A stretch of DNA of 24,161 bases from Solirubrobacterales bacterium (GTDB taxonomy: Bacteria > Actinomycetota > Thermoleophilia > Solirubrobacterales > Solirubrobacteraceae): assembly GCA_003151895.1 (NCBI GenBank), contig PLYX01000067.1, positions 1 through 24,161 on the forward strand, in the 5' to 3' direction. The notes beneath the pieces were generated by a model, which did not search any database, had not been told where the DNA came from, and saw nothing but the letters and a program-made list of their open reading frames with translations. Positions 1-6,500 of the stretch are shown in pieces; position 1 is the stretch's first letter; each line of letters opens with the position of its first letter. Made by a program: the position numbers and the translations under genes.

Positions 1-2
1 GC

Positions 3-500
3 GGCGTGCATCTCGGCGCCGTACTGCACGCCAGCGAAGACCCGCAGCCGGTACGAGACGAGGTCTTCAGGACGCTGCAACGTTGCGAAATGCGGATCGA
101 CGCGACGATTGTCGCCAAGCGCTCCCTGTCCGCAGAGACACGCGACGGCCACCAGCTCTACCGCTACGCCTGGCACGAGCACTTCGGTCGTATCGCGGGC
201 GAGATAGCCGGCACCGGCGACCGCCTGCTCGCCGTCGCGTCGGATCTGGGCACCCGCAAGCGCAGAGGCGCATTTCATCTCGCGGTTGACGACGCCGTAC
301 GCGCCTCGGCGCGCTGTCCGCATCGCGTGGCGTTCTGGCCGAACATGAGCGAGCCGTGTCTCGTCGTGGCCGACTACTGCACGTGGGCGATCCAACGCAA
401 ATGGGAGCGCGGCGACACGCGGTCACACGAGTTGATCGCGGGCAAGATCGCCTCCGAGATACAGGCCGACCCGGCCCCAAGGCCGACCGAGAAAAACTGA
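3..500 (+). CDS. DUF3800 family protein, 5'-truncated by window edge
   Basis: This is the C-terminal part of a DUF3800 protein; the frame is open to the left edge and the GTG at 6 is internal. The assignment comes from the paralogous remnant at 13308-13773 (minus), which carries the family's N-terminal YLFGDEAGNF motif and then the same GVHLGAVLHA block with which this ORF opens. Conserved downstream blocks include CEMRIDATI, LYRYAWHEHF and a WPNMSEPCLVVADYCTWAIQ stretch near the end. DUF3800 proteins are thought to have an RNase H-like fold and are common in mobile and defence-rich regions, but their biochemical role is not established. The frame is intact to its TGA, so this copy may be functional. 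The N-terminal acidic motif lies outside the window and cannot be checked. Confidence 0.8.
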   Translation, partial: GVHLGAVLHASEDPQPVRDEVFRTLQRCEMRIDATIVAKRSLSAETRDGHQLYRYAWHEHFGRIAGEIAGTGDRLLAVASDLGTRKRRGAFHLAVDDAVRASARCPHRVAFWPNMSEPCLVVADYCTWAIQRKWERGDTRSHELIAGKIASEIQADPAPRPTEKN

Positions 501-529
501 GACCCCCGTCGGCTAGCTACTCTCGCAGC

Positions 530-545
530 AGAGCCCGGGGGCTCT
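530..545 (+). terminator. Hairpin after the DUF3800 gene
   Basis: Six-base arms AGAGCC and GGCTCT around a CGGG loop start 30 bp after the stop codon and are followed by a short T run (TTT) and then CGCC. It has the form of a weak intrinsic terminator. Confidence 0.45.
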
Positions 546-620
546 TTCGCCGGTGAGGGTCTTGGCCTGGAGTATACCCCCTCCAGCTGAAAGACCGCAC
601 GTGTGCGAACTTGCGAGCCG

Positions 621-874
621 CGGCCCGCCGGTTCCCCGCCCCCACGAATGCGCCGGTTCCCCGCTCCCACGAATGCCCGTGTTAACGGCATTGACCTGGC
701 GGCGCCGAGGAGCGATGCTGCTCTCAGGGATTTGACGTATGTCCTCTGGCGAGGGGTGCTGCCCTCGTTTGAGTTGTTCGAGGAGGGGGTTGCACGCGGA
801 AACGTTCATCAGCCCCGCGGGGATCGCGAGCAGCACGCTCCGCACGATCCCCGACATCCCGGTCGGCACCTTCG
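621..874 (+). repeat. Direct repeat copy A (surface-operon leader plus gene tail)
   Basis: This is the left-most of three copies of a leader repeat. It shares the TGTTAACGG / TTGACCT / GCCGAGGAGCGATGCTGCT core and the GGCGAGGGGTGCT block with copies B and C, and continues like copy B into GAAACGTTCATC and the CCCGACATCCCGGTCGGCACC block. It lacks the 5' part found in B and C. It has a private ~24-bp tandem duplication around CCGGTTCCCCGC near 630-675. From 501 to 992 I see no gene apart from this repeat and the gene ghost inside it. Confidence 0.85.
799..873 (+). pseudogene. C-terminal ghost of a surface-protein gene (in copy A)
   Basis: About 25 codons read ETFISPAGIASSTLRTIPDI followed by PVGTF. 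This closely matches the C-terminal region of the 1055-aa secreted protein at 7518-10685, which has TTFISKGITSSTFRTVPDVP followed by VGTFELTL. The fragment follows the operon-leader sequence directly, with no signal peptide or body between, and breaks off after GTF. I read it as the scar of a deleted paralogue. Confidence 0.7.
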
Positions 875-992
875 CCGGTCTAGCGGGCGTAGATCGCGGG
901 GCGATAGCGCGGCTGGGGAATCGGGCGTCTCTGCTCCCGCGCGACGGCCAGCCATGCGTCCTTGGCCCGCTCGACCTGCCGCCCAAGCCTCC

Positions 993-1310
993 TCAGCAGT
1001 TGGTGGCTGCGGTGAGTGCCCGGCAGACTTCATCCAGCTTGTGGGGGCCCAGCTTCGTGATCGGTTCGACCAGCAACCTCTTCGGCACTGTTCGAAGGTT
1101 GTCGAGGCTGATCGCGCACTCCCGCGGCATTCCGTCGTCAGCGCCGAGCGGCACCTCGCTTCTCAATCCCCGTATGCGCGAGGAGACCGTCGCGACGACG
1201 ATGTTGTCCAGGCTCGGGATCGCCTCGTCGCGGGTCAGTACGCAGACAGGGTGGCGGCCCTCAAGCTCCATTTCGAGCCAGAAGACCGCACCGCGGCTGG
1301 GACTTACCAA
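993..1310 (-). CDS. MazF/PemK-type endoribonuclease toxin
   Basis: This 105-aa protein has the PemK/MazF plan: N-terminal RGAVFWLEM strand, then RHPVCVLTRDEAI, then VATVSSRIRGLRSEVPLG, and the diagnostic SLDNLRTVPK segment followed by a C-terminal VCRALTAA helix. The family cleaves single-stranded RNA at short sequences and is neutralised by an adjacent antitoxin. The gene begins with TTG at 1310-1308, overlapping by 7 bp the stop of the upstream antitoxin (1304-1510), so the two are cotranscribed and translationally coupled. I see no internal stop, and the length is normal for the family. The TTG start should give low initiation, which fits a toxin. Confidence 0.88.
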   Translation of the reverse strand: MVSPSRGAVFWLEMELEGRHPVCVLTRDEAIPSLDNIVVATVSSRIRGLRSEVPLGADDGMPRECAISLDNLRTVPKRLLVEPITKLGPHKLDEVCRALTAATNC

Positions 1311-1510
1311 GACTCTTCGCGAATCAGGGCGCGGGCGTTCGCCTCGGCCCGCCGGTCTTCTCGCGCCTTCAACTCGGACGGCGTCAGCTTCGCCTCCGCC
1401 TCGAAGTACTCGGCCAGCTCGCTCTGCGCCTCGACCACGCGCAACGCCGCCGTCGCCTGCGCCTCGCTCCAGCGCGGCGCGCGCTCCAGCAGCATCTCCT
1501 TGGCGGTCAT
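1304..1510 (-). CDS. Antitoxin partner of the MazF-type toxin
   Basis: This is a 68-aa protein beginning MTAKEMLLERAPRWSEAQ. A strongly helical, charged middle (ALRVVEAQSELAEYFEAEA) is followed by an Arg/Glu-rich tail ending REESW. It lies directly upstream of and overlaps the MazF-type toxin, the usual antitoxin-first order. An in-frame ATG exists at 1549, but I choose 1510 because relatives typically begin at MTAKE and because TAGGAT sits exactly seven bases upstream, matching the leaderless pattern of this window. The N-terminal half probably binds DNA and autoregulates. An AT-rich block with an inverted repeat lies about 60-120 bp upstream (1571-1631). The family assignment comes mainly from the neighbour. 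Confidence 0.72.
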   Translation of the reverse strand: MTAKEMLLERAPRWSEAQATAALRVVEAQSELAEYFEAEAKLTPSELKAREDRRAEANARALIREESW

Positions 1511-1517
1511 GGCAAGA

Positions 1518-1523
1518 ATCCTA
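1518..1523 (-). promoter_or_regulatory. Leaderless -10 (TAGGAT) of the mazEF-type operon
   Basis: TAGGAT on the minus strand is separated by seven bases from the ATG at 1510. The AGGA in it could alternatively be a weak ribosome binding site. Confidence 0.45.
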
Positions 1524-1570
1524 GCGCGCGACAGCTTCGTCGTGGCCATGAATGCCAGGCTACCGCGTTC

Positions 1571-1631
1571 TTTATAGCATTTTATAGCTCTATATAGGCA
1601 AGAGCCCTATACGTGCTGATACTTGCCTATA
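1571..1631 (-). promoter_or_regulatory. AT-rich operator/promoter block upstream of the mazEF-type pair
   Basis: This 61-bp AT-rich island lies in otherwise GC-rich DNA. It contains two TTTATAGC copies ten bases apart (1571-1578, 1581-1588) and a perfect 10-bp inverted repeat, TATAGGCAAG (1593-1602) and CTTGCCTATA (1622-1631), separated by 19 bp. The minus strand offers TATAAAATG-like -10 candidates. It lies upstream of the antitoxin and so could be its autoregulatory operator. Confidence 0.6.
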
Positions 1632-1671
1632 GTGCGGGCGCGAACACCTCGCGCCGCTTGTCGGCCACGGG

Positions 1672-1905
1672 TCAACCCTCGCCGTCAGGGGGGCCCATGT
1701 GGGGCCCGTACTCCGCCATGAACTGCTCGAGCTCCTGGGGTGTCAGCGGGCGCTCGCCATGGCGGGCGAGGATTCCCTTGGCGCTCAGGTCGGTGCCGTC
1801 AGCCGCTCGCCGGCAGGCGAGGAACGCGACGATGTCGTCGAGCTCCTCGTCGGGGTACCGGTCCAGCAGTGCATGTGCGGTCTCACGCGTCGTCACAGCC
1901 TCCAT
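1672..1905 (-). CDS. Small antitoxin-like protein
   Basis: This 77-aa protein begins MEAVTTRETAHALLDRYPDE, has an ELDDIVAFLACRR helix, and ends with a GERPLTPQELEQFMAEYG segment and a PHMGPPDGEG tail. Short acidic proteins of this kind are common in actinobacterial accessory DNA and resemble the helical part of type II antitoxins. I do not recognise a named family with certainty. The start at 1905 is supported by AGGAGAG eight bases upstream (1914-1920), one of the few good Shine-Dalgarno sites here. No toxin follows it directly; the next gene downstream is the MazEF antitoxin 160 bp away. It may be an orphan antitoxin or the first gene of the same cassette. A TACGGT at 1963-1968 at the edge of repeat B is a plausible -10, giving a leader of about 50 nt. 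Confidence 0.6.
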   Translation of the reverse strand: MEAVTTRETAHALLDRYPDEELDDIVAFLACRRAADGTDLSAKGILARHGERPLTPQELEQFMAEYGPHMGPPDGEG

Positions 1906-1965
1906 GATGGCATCTCTCCTTCCGATCGTCAAAGGGCGAGCGGGATCGCTCGTCGGCCAAGCACC

Positions 1966-2321
1966 GTACCCCTCGCCCGCGACGAAACGCGCGAACGGAC
2001 ACCCGCCCGTCCCCTGAAACCCCCGTCCTACCGCCCCTCGCGTCGCAAAGCTGGCCCACTATCGCTCTTGGACCTCCCGCGGCCCGCCGGTTCACGCTCC
2101 CACGAATGCCTGTGTTAACGGTATTGACCTCGCCGCGCCGAGGAGAGATGCTGCTCCCCGGGAAATGGCGTATGTCGTTTGGCGAGGGGTGCTTCCCTCG
2201 TTTGAGTTGTTCGAGGAGGGGGTTGCACGCGGAAACGTTCATCGGCCCCGCGGGGATCGCGAGCAGCACGCTCCGCACGATCCCCGACATCCCGGTCGGC
2301 ACCTTCGAACTGACCCTCAGC
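1966..2321 (+). repeat. Direct repeat copy B (surface-operon leader plus gene tail)
   Basis: The first ~257 bp (1966-2222) match copy C (3031-3288) nearly base for base, from CGCCCGCGAC through CCCCTGAAACCCCCGTCC, the TGTGTTAACGGTATTGACCT core and the GGCGAGGGGTGCT block. From about 2079 to 2305 it also matches copy A, including the surface-gene tail. Its left edge abuts the likely -10 of the minus-strand gene at 1905. Confidence 0.9.
2232..2318 (+). pseudogene. C-terminal ghost of a surface-protein gene (in copy B)
   Basis: 29 codons read ETFIGPAGIASSTLRTIPDI then PVGTFELTL, again matching the C-terminus of the 1055-aa secreted protein, here up to FELTL. After that it diverges into SDRGAR and a stop. 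As in copy A it is joined directly to the leader, so the body of the gene is missing. The two ghosts are nearly identical to each other. Confidence 0.75.
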
Positions 2322-2364
2322 GATCGAGGAGCGCGGTAGCGACGCGTCGCTACCAGTCGGTGGA

Positions 2365-2571
2365 CTAGCGCGAAGCGGCCGTGTCTTTGCGCCGGAAGCG
2401 CTTGCGCACCCACTCGGGGAGAATGGGACCAGTTCCGCCGAGGCTGGGCAGGATCATCTGCTCGAAGTTGCGGTTGCCGTGAGCCTTTTTGGTCCCGCCG
2501 GTCTCGGTGGGGCTCTTGGTCTCGGGCACGGATTGTCGGTTGGCGGTCGAGTGCTCCATGTGACTCATCAT
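2365..2571 (-). CDS. Small basic protein coupled to the multi-TM gene
   Basis: This is a 68-aa polar protein of unknown family, or 64 aa if the later ATG (MEHSTANRQS) is used. The N-terminal third is Ser/Thr/Glu-rich and probably disordered (SVPETKSPTETGGTKKAHG). The C-terminal half has a conserved-looking MILPSLGGTGPILPEWVRKR segment followed by a basic end. Its first ATG overlaps the TGA of the upstream membrane-protein gene as ATGA (2568-2571), the classic translational-coupling arrangement. That coupling is the main reason to believe it is real. It is the distal gene of a two-gene cassette between repeats B and C. Function unknown; a cytosolic partner of the membrane protein is an inference from coupling only. 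Confidence 0.55.
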   Translation of the reverse strand: MMSHMEHSTANRQSVPETKSPTETGGTKKAHGNRNFEQMILPSLGGTGPILPEWVRKRFRRKDTAASR

Positions 2572-3019
2572 AGCCTTCCGGCGAGCTCGACAACGATCGC
2601 GAGCATCAGGAATGTCAGCGCCCGGTCGAACAGTGGGCCCTTGCGAATCAGGGCCTGGTCGTTGGTCTGCAGGTCTTTCGCAAGGTCTTCCAGGAGCGAC
2701 TCCTCCAGCTCGTTTTCGCCCTGGGTCTCGCGAGCGTCGCGCAAGGCCGCGACGGAGGGGCGGTTTCCTCGGCTCCCGGAAGGCGCAGAGTCCGCACGGC
2801 CAGGCCGAGCGACAGCCCGAGCAGGACCAGCGCGACGATCCAAAGCTCGTGCGTCCCTCTGGTGCCTATCACGATCGCGGTGACGGCCGCGTCGACGGCC
2901 ATCACGCCGAGCGCGCCGCCATCGAGTGCCGCCGAGCGCGCTGTCTGCATCTGCAACTGGCACTCGGCAAGCGAGCGCAAGCTGTCGGCGAGCGCGGGTT
3001 TGATCGCCTTCGTGGGCAT
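2568..3019 (-). pseudogene. Three-TM membrane protein, PycTM/SLATT-like architecture, frameshifted
   Basis: The N-terminal frame gives MPTKAIKPALADSLRSLAEC, then a hydrophobic hairpin (GALGVMAVDAAVTAIVIG and LWIVALVLLGLSLGLAV), and runs to LRLPGAEETAPPS. It then goes out of frame. The continuation in the next frame is SVAALRDARETQGENELEES, an acidic helix (LLEDLAKDLQTNDQ), and a last TM segment (RALTFLMLAIVVELAGRL). The switch occurs at a CCCC run near 2756-2761. Restoring one base gives 453 nt and a 150-aa product, so the lesion is a single-base deletion or a sequencing error. The layout of TM hairpin, charged helix and TM resembles SLATT/Pycsar membrane effectors, but no nucleotide cyclase is present, so this is analogy only. 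The start at 3019 follows TAGCGT by seven bases; an ATG six codons upstream is less likely. Confidence 0.65.
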
Positions 3020-3026
3020 GTCGAGA

Positions 3027-3032
3027 ACGCTA
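3027..3032 (-). promoter_or_regulatory. Leaderless -10 (TAGCGT) of the multi-TM cassette
   Basis: TAGCGT on the minus strand lies seven bases before the ATG at 3019 and touches the boundary of repeat C. Confidence 0.5.
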
Positions 3033-3290
3033 CCCATCGCCCGCGACCAAACGCGCGAACGGACACCCTCCCGTCCCCTGAAACCCCCGTCCTACCGCCC
3101 CTCGCGTCGCAAAGCTGGCCCACTATCGCTCTTGGACCTCCCGCGGCCCGCCGGTTCCCGCTCCCACGAATGCCTGTGTTAACGGTATTGACCTCGCCGC
3201 GCCGAGGAGCGATGCTGCTCCTCGGGAAATGACGTATGTCGTCTGGCGAGGGGTGCTGCCTCTCGCTTGGCTCTTCGAGGAGGGGATGCG
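3031..3290 (+). repeat. Direct repeat copy C (leader of the intact surface operon)
   Basis: This matches copy B (1966-2222) almost completely. It diverges at about 3288, where B runs into the gene ghost and C continues into the leader of the real operon. This identifies the repeat as the promoter/leader region of the surface-protein operon. Its left edge abuts the start of the minus-strand multi-TM cassette. Confidence 0.9.
3202..3225 (+). promoter_or_regulatory. Hairpin in the surface-operon leader
   Basis: A nine-base perfect stem, CCGAGGAGC and GCTCCTCGG, surrounds the loop GATGCT. It lies about 300 bp upstream of the surface operon. A TTGACC ten bases before it could be a -35. In repeat copies A and B the 3' arm is altered (CTCTCAGG, CTCCCCGG), so pairing is best preserved in the copy that still drives a gene. 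Confidence 0.5.
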
Positions 3291-3394
3291 CCGATGAGAA
3301 GCGGGACCGGGTCGGAGTTGAGAGGGAGCTGTAGTTCGCGTGTTTTGCCCGATATGGGTCCCGTGGGCCGGGCGGTGACCCCCGGCCGTCTCCC

Positions 3395-3495
3395 GCACGC
3401 TCCGCGTGCATCCGACCAGGCCTCTCCGGCACGCAAAGCGTGCATCCCAACCAACTTCCCCGTCTATGCCCTCCAGCGTGCACCCAAAGGGTGCA
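3395..3495 (+). promoter_or_regulatory. Three micro-hairpins in the surface-operon leader
   Basis: Three short perfect hairpins occur in a row: GCACGC-TCC-GCGTGC (3395-3409), GCACGC-AAA-GCGTGC (3429-3443) and TGCACCC-AAA-GGGTGCA (3479-3495). Each is followed by ATCC or ATCA. The last ends 11 bases before the Shine-Dalgarno AAGGAG (3507-3512). All would lie in the 5' UTR, where they could influence mRNA stability or ribosome access. A further GGCCGGG/CCCGGCC pair lies just upstream (~3366-3387). Confidence 0.65.
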
Positions 3496-3517
3496 TCACC
3501 CCCAGCAAGGAGACAAC

Positions 3518-6500
3518 GTGAGTCCCAAAGAGCACAACGCGAGTCCCGCCGCCGCCCCGAAGCCCGGATTCCTCGCGTCGCTCTGTGCCGCCCTCCGCGT
3601 CGCCGGGAGTAGTGCGCCCTCATCTGGCCGCATCCGTCTCGCCCTGCTGACCGTTTTTGCCCTCTCCGCCCTAACCCTCACCGCCGCCCCCGCCCTCGCC
3701 GCGGCCCCCGAACCACCCGAAGCCCTCAAACCCGAACCGATCAAACCGACGGAAGCGACGCTGCAGGGCATCGTCAACCCCAAGATCAGTGCTGCGGCCG
3801 AACCCGGGACCTACCAGTTCGAGTACAAGGCGACGAAAACGGCGACGAAAGCGGAATGCGAAAGCGCCGGCGCGAGCAAGCGACCCGCGTCTCCGGGCAT
3901 GTATTTTGGCTTGGCACCGGAACCCGAGTCTGAACCGGTCACGGGTCTCACCGAAGGCACCGAATATATCGTCTGCCTGGCCGCGACGACCGCGGGCGGA
4001 ACGACCGTCGGACCGCCTTTTCCTTTCAAAACCGGTCTCAAACTGGAAATCCCGGTCAATGCGAAAGTCAAAGTGGGCTCGATCACTGGGACGACCGCCG
4101 AAGTGGAAGGTGAGCTGAACCCGGGCAAAGAACGTAAAGTCGACCAGGGCTCCTTCGAAATCATCTACAAGGTTTCCTCGTTGTCCGCTGCTCCCACGGG
4201 GGAATGCGAAGAAAGCAGGGCGCCTGAACCGGCGGCAACGGCGTCTGGGGCCTTGAAAGAGGCCGTGGGTCCACTCAAGCTTGAACACCTCCAGCCGAAC
4301 GCGAAATACACGTTCTGTCTGCGCGTCCACAACGAAGACGGAGAAGAAGCGACGGGTGCGCCCGTGTCCTTCACGACGAAAGCCGCGCCGCCCGCGATCG
4401 TCAGCGAGAGCACTTCGAACGTGAAAGCGACCGAAGCGACGCTCGAAGGCGTCGTCAACCCGAACAACCAGGTCACCGAATGCCATTTCCAGTACGGCTT
4501 GGCGAGCGGAGCCGTCTCCGAACACGAAGTGCCGTGCTCCCCTGAACTCGTGAAAGGGTTCGGCGAACAGAGTGTCACGCCAATGAAGCTCAATGAAAAA
4601 GGCGAATCGGTGCCCGCTCCAATCACGGGCTTGGAACCAGGGCACCCATACCGCTACCGGATCGTCGCAACGAATGGTAAAGGCGAAGTAGCGATGGGCG
4701 TCGAAAAGGAATTCAAGCGGGTCGCGACACCCCCGGAAGCACCGAAAACGGAAGCAGCAAACGGCATCACAAACACGACAGTGGTACTGCACGGGCTTGT
4801 CAATCCGACCCTGCCCTCCATCGTCAGCTGGTACTTCGAATACAACGAAGGCGCCTCGTGCGGGGGCGGGGACACCACGCCCGCGACCGCGTTTGAAGAA
4901 GTGCAAGCGCGAGAAGAAGCAGTGCCCGTCACGGCCTTGGAGCCCGGCAAGCAATACACCTACTGCCTGGTCGCTGAAAACGAAGCCAAAGAAAGGACGC
5001 CGGGAAACGGAGTGTCTTTTACCACGACGGCTGTCGCGCCCGTCGTCGGCGAAGTCGCGTTCTCAAACGTCGGGTCGGGCAGCGCGAAGTTGACTGCTCA
5101 GATCGACCCGGAAGGCTCGGACACGACGTACAGGTTTGAATACGGTACGAGCGTCGCATACGGACAGAACTTGCCTTCACCCGATGGGCATGTGGGCGCC
5201 AGTTCGAGTCCATCGTCCGTGCAGGTGAGCCCGCAGGGCTTGACGCCGGGCACGGTCTATCACTTCCGCACTGTCGCTTTGTCCGCAAACGGCGAGACGA
5301 CCAGCGCTGACGCGAGCTTCTCGACGTTGCCGGAGGGGATCCTCGGTCTTCCGGACGGACGCGTCTTTGAAATGGTCTCGCCGGTCAACAATTATGACGC
5401 CAATATCTATGTACCTAGCGCGGGTAATGCTGATGGTGGCGGCCATGCAGACCAAAATGGGATATTTACCATGATTCCCTTTCAAGCGGCAAGCGATGGC
5501 AATGCCGTGGCCTACGTTGCCGACCCAACCGTAGGCGGTGATGGCATAGCGGGTCAGGGCGGCGGCAACCAGTATCTGGCGACACGCTCCCCGGGGGGTG
5601 GTTGGACACAGTTCAATATAACCCCGCCCCAAAAGACTAAATTTTACTCGCCGCTCGTCGAGGCTTTCTCGGGCGATCTCTCTACCTGGGTCACAGACTC
5701 GGAACAACCGCTCTCCGAAGGCGCCCCAAGGGCCGCATATCATGATCTCTACACGCAGACGATGGCTGGCGGTACCTATCATCCGCTCTTCACTGGGAAC
5801 CCGCCAACGCGGGGACCGGAAGAATTTGGGACCGCGGGAGTCCCAACGTCCCAAATTACCGGTGAACGAGACGTCCTCTACGCGGGAGGGTCGTCGGATC
5901 TCAGCCATCTCCTGTTCGAGGCCAACGATGTGCTGAGCGAAGACGCGCCCGCGGTCGGCGCGGAAGAAAACAATCTATACGACTCAGTCGATGGGCAGCC
6001 GCACCTGGTGAACGTGCTGCCCAATGGCACGGCTGCCCCGAACGCTACCTTCGGCGCACGAGCGCTCGCCGAACCCAATCATGATTTTCCTGACTTCAGT
6101 CATGTCATCTCCAAGGATGGGTCGCGTGTCTTCTGGACGGATCTGAATACCGGCCAGCTCTTTGTGCGCGAGGATGACGGTGGGCCAGGCGCGAGGACTG
6201 TTCAGATCGACGCGTCGAAGGGCCCGGGCAGTAGTGGAGGGGGACGCTTCTGGACCGCGAGCAGTGACGGGTCGACCGTGTTCTTTACAGATGAAAACCA
6301 GTTGACAAACGATTCGACTGCTGCGCCGGGAGCACCTGATCTCTACAGGTACGAAGTCGCGAGCGGTGGGCTCACGGACATAACGGTCGATCCTCACGGT
6401 GGGGAACATACGAATGTTCAGGGCGTGCTGGGGGCCAGTGAAGACGGTGCGTACGTCTACTTCGTCGCCGGGGGAGTCCTCGCGCAAGGCGCCACGCCCC

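Noticed and set aside
603..1577. 324-codon plus-strand frame over repeat A and the MazEF-type pair
   Set aside because: It is antisense to two recognised genes and its sequence is low-complexity Arg/Ser/Ala.
1883..2593. 236-codon minus-strand frame over repeat B
   Set aside because: It reads the leader repeat backwards; the similar frame in copy C (2902-3483) reflects repeat identity, not a conserved protein.
2751..2765. Programmed frameshift in the multi-TM gene
   Set aside because: The site is a plain CCCC run with no slippery heptamer or evident downstream pseudoknot; a one-base deletion or sequencing error is simpler.
3186..3216. TTGACC...GATGCT as a -35/-10 promoter for the surface operon
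   Set aside because: The spacing is acceptable but the -10 is poor and lies in a hairpin loop; I kept it only as a remark and do not call a promoter.
3671..4954. 427-codon open frame on the minus strand inside the 1332-aa gene
   Set aside because: It is the mirror of GAA/AAA-rich coding (antisense Phe-rich frame), has no homology I recognise and no plausible start; the plus-strand frame has signal peptide and domains.
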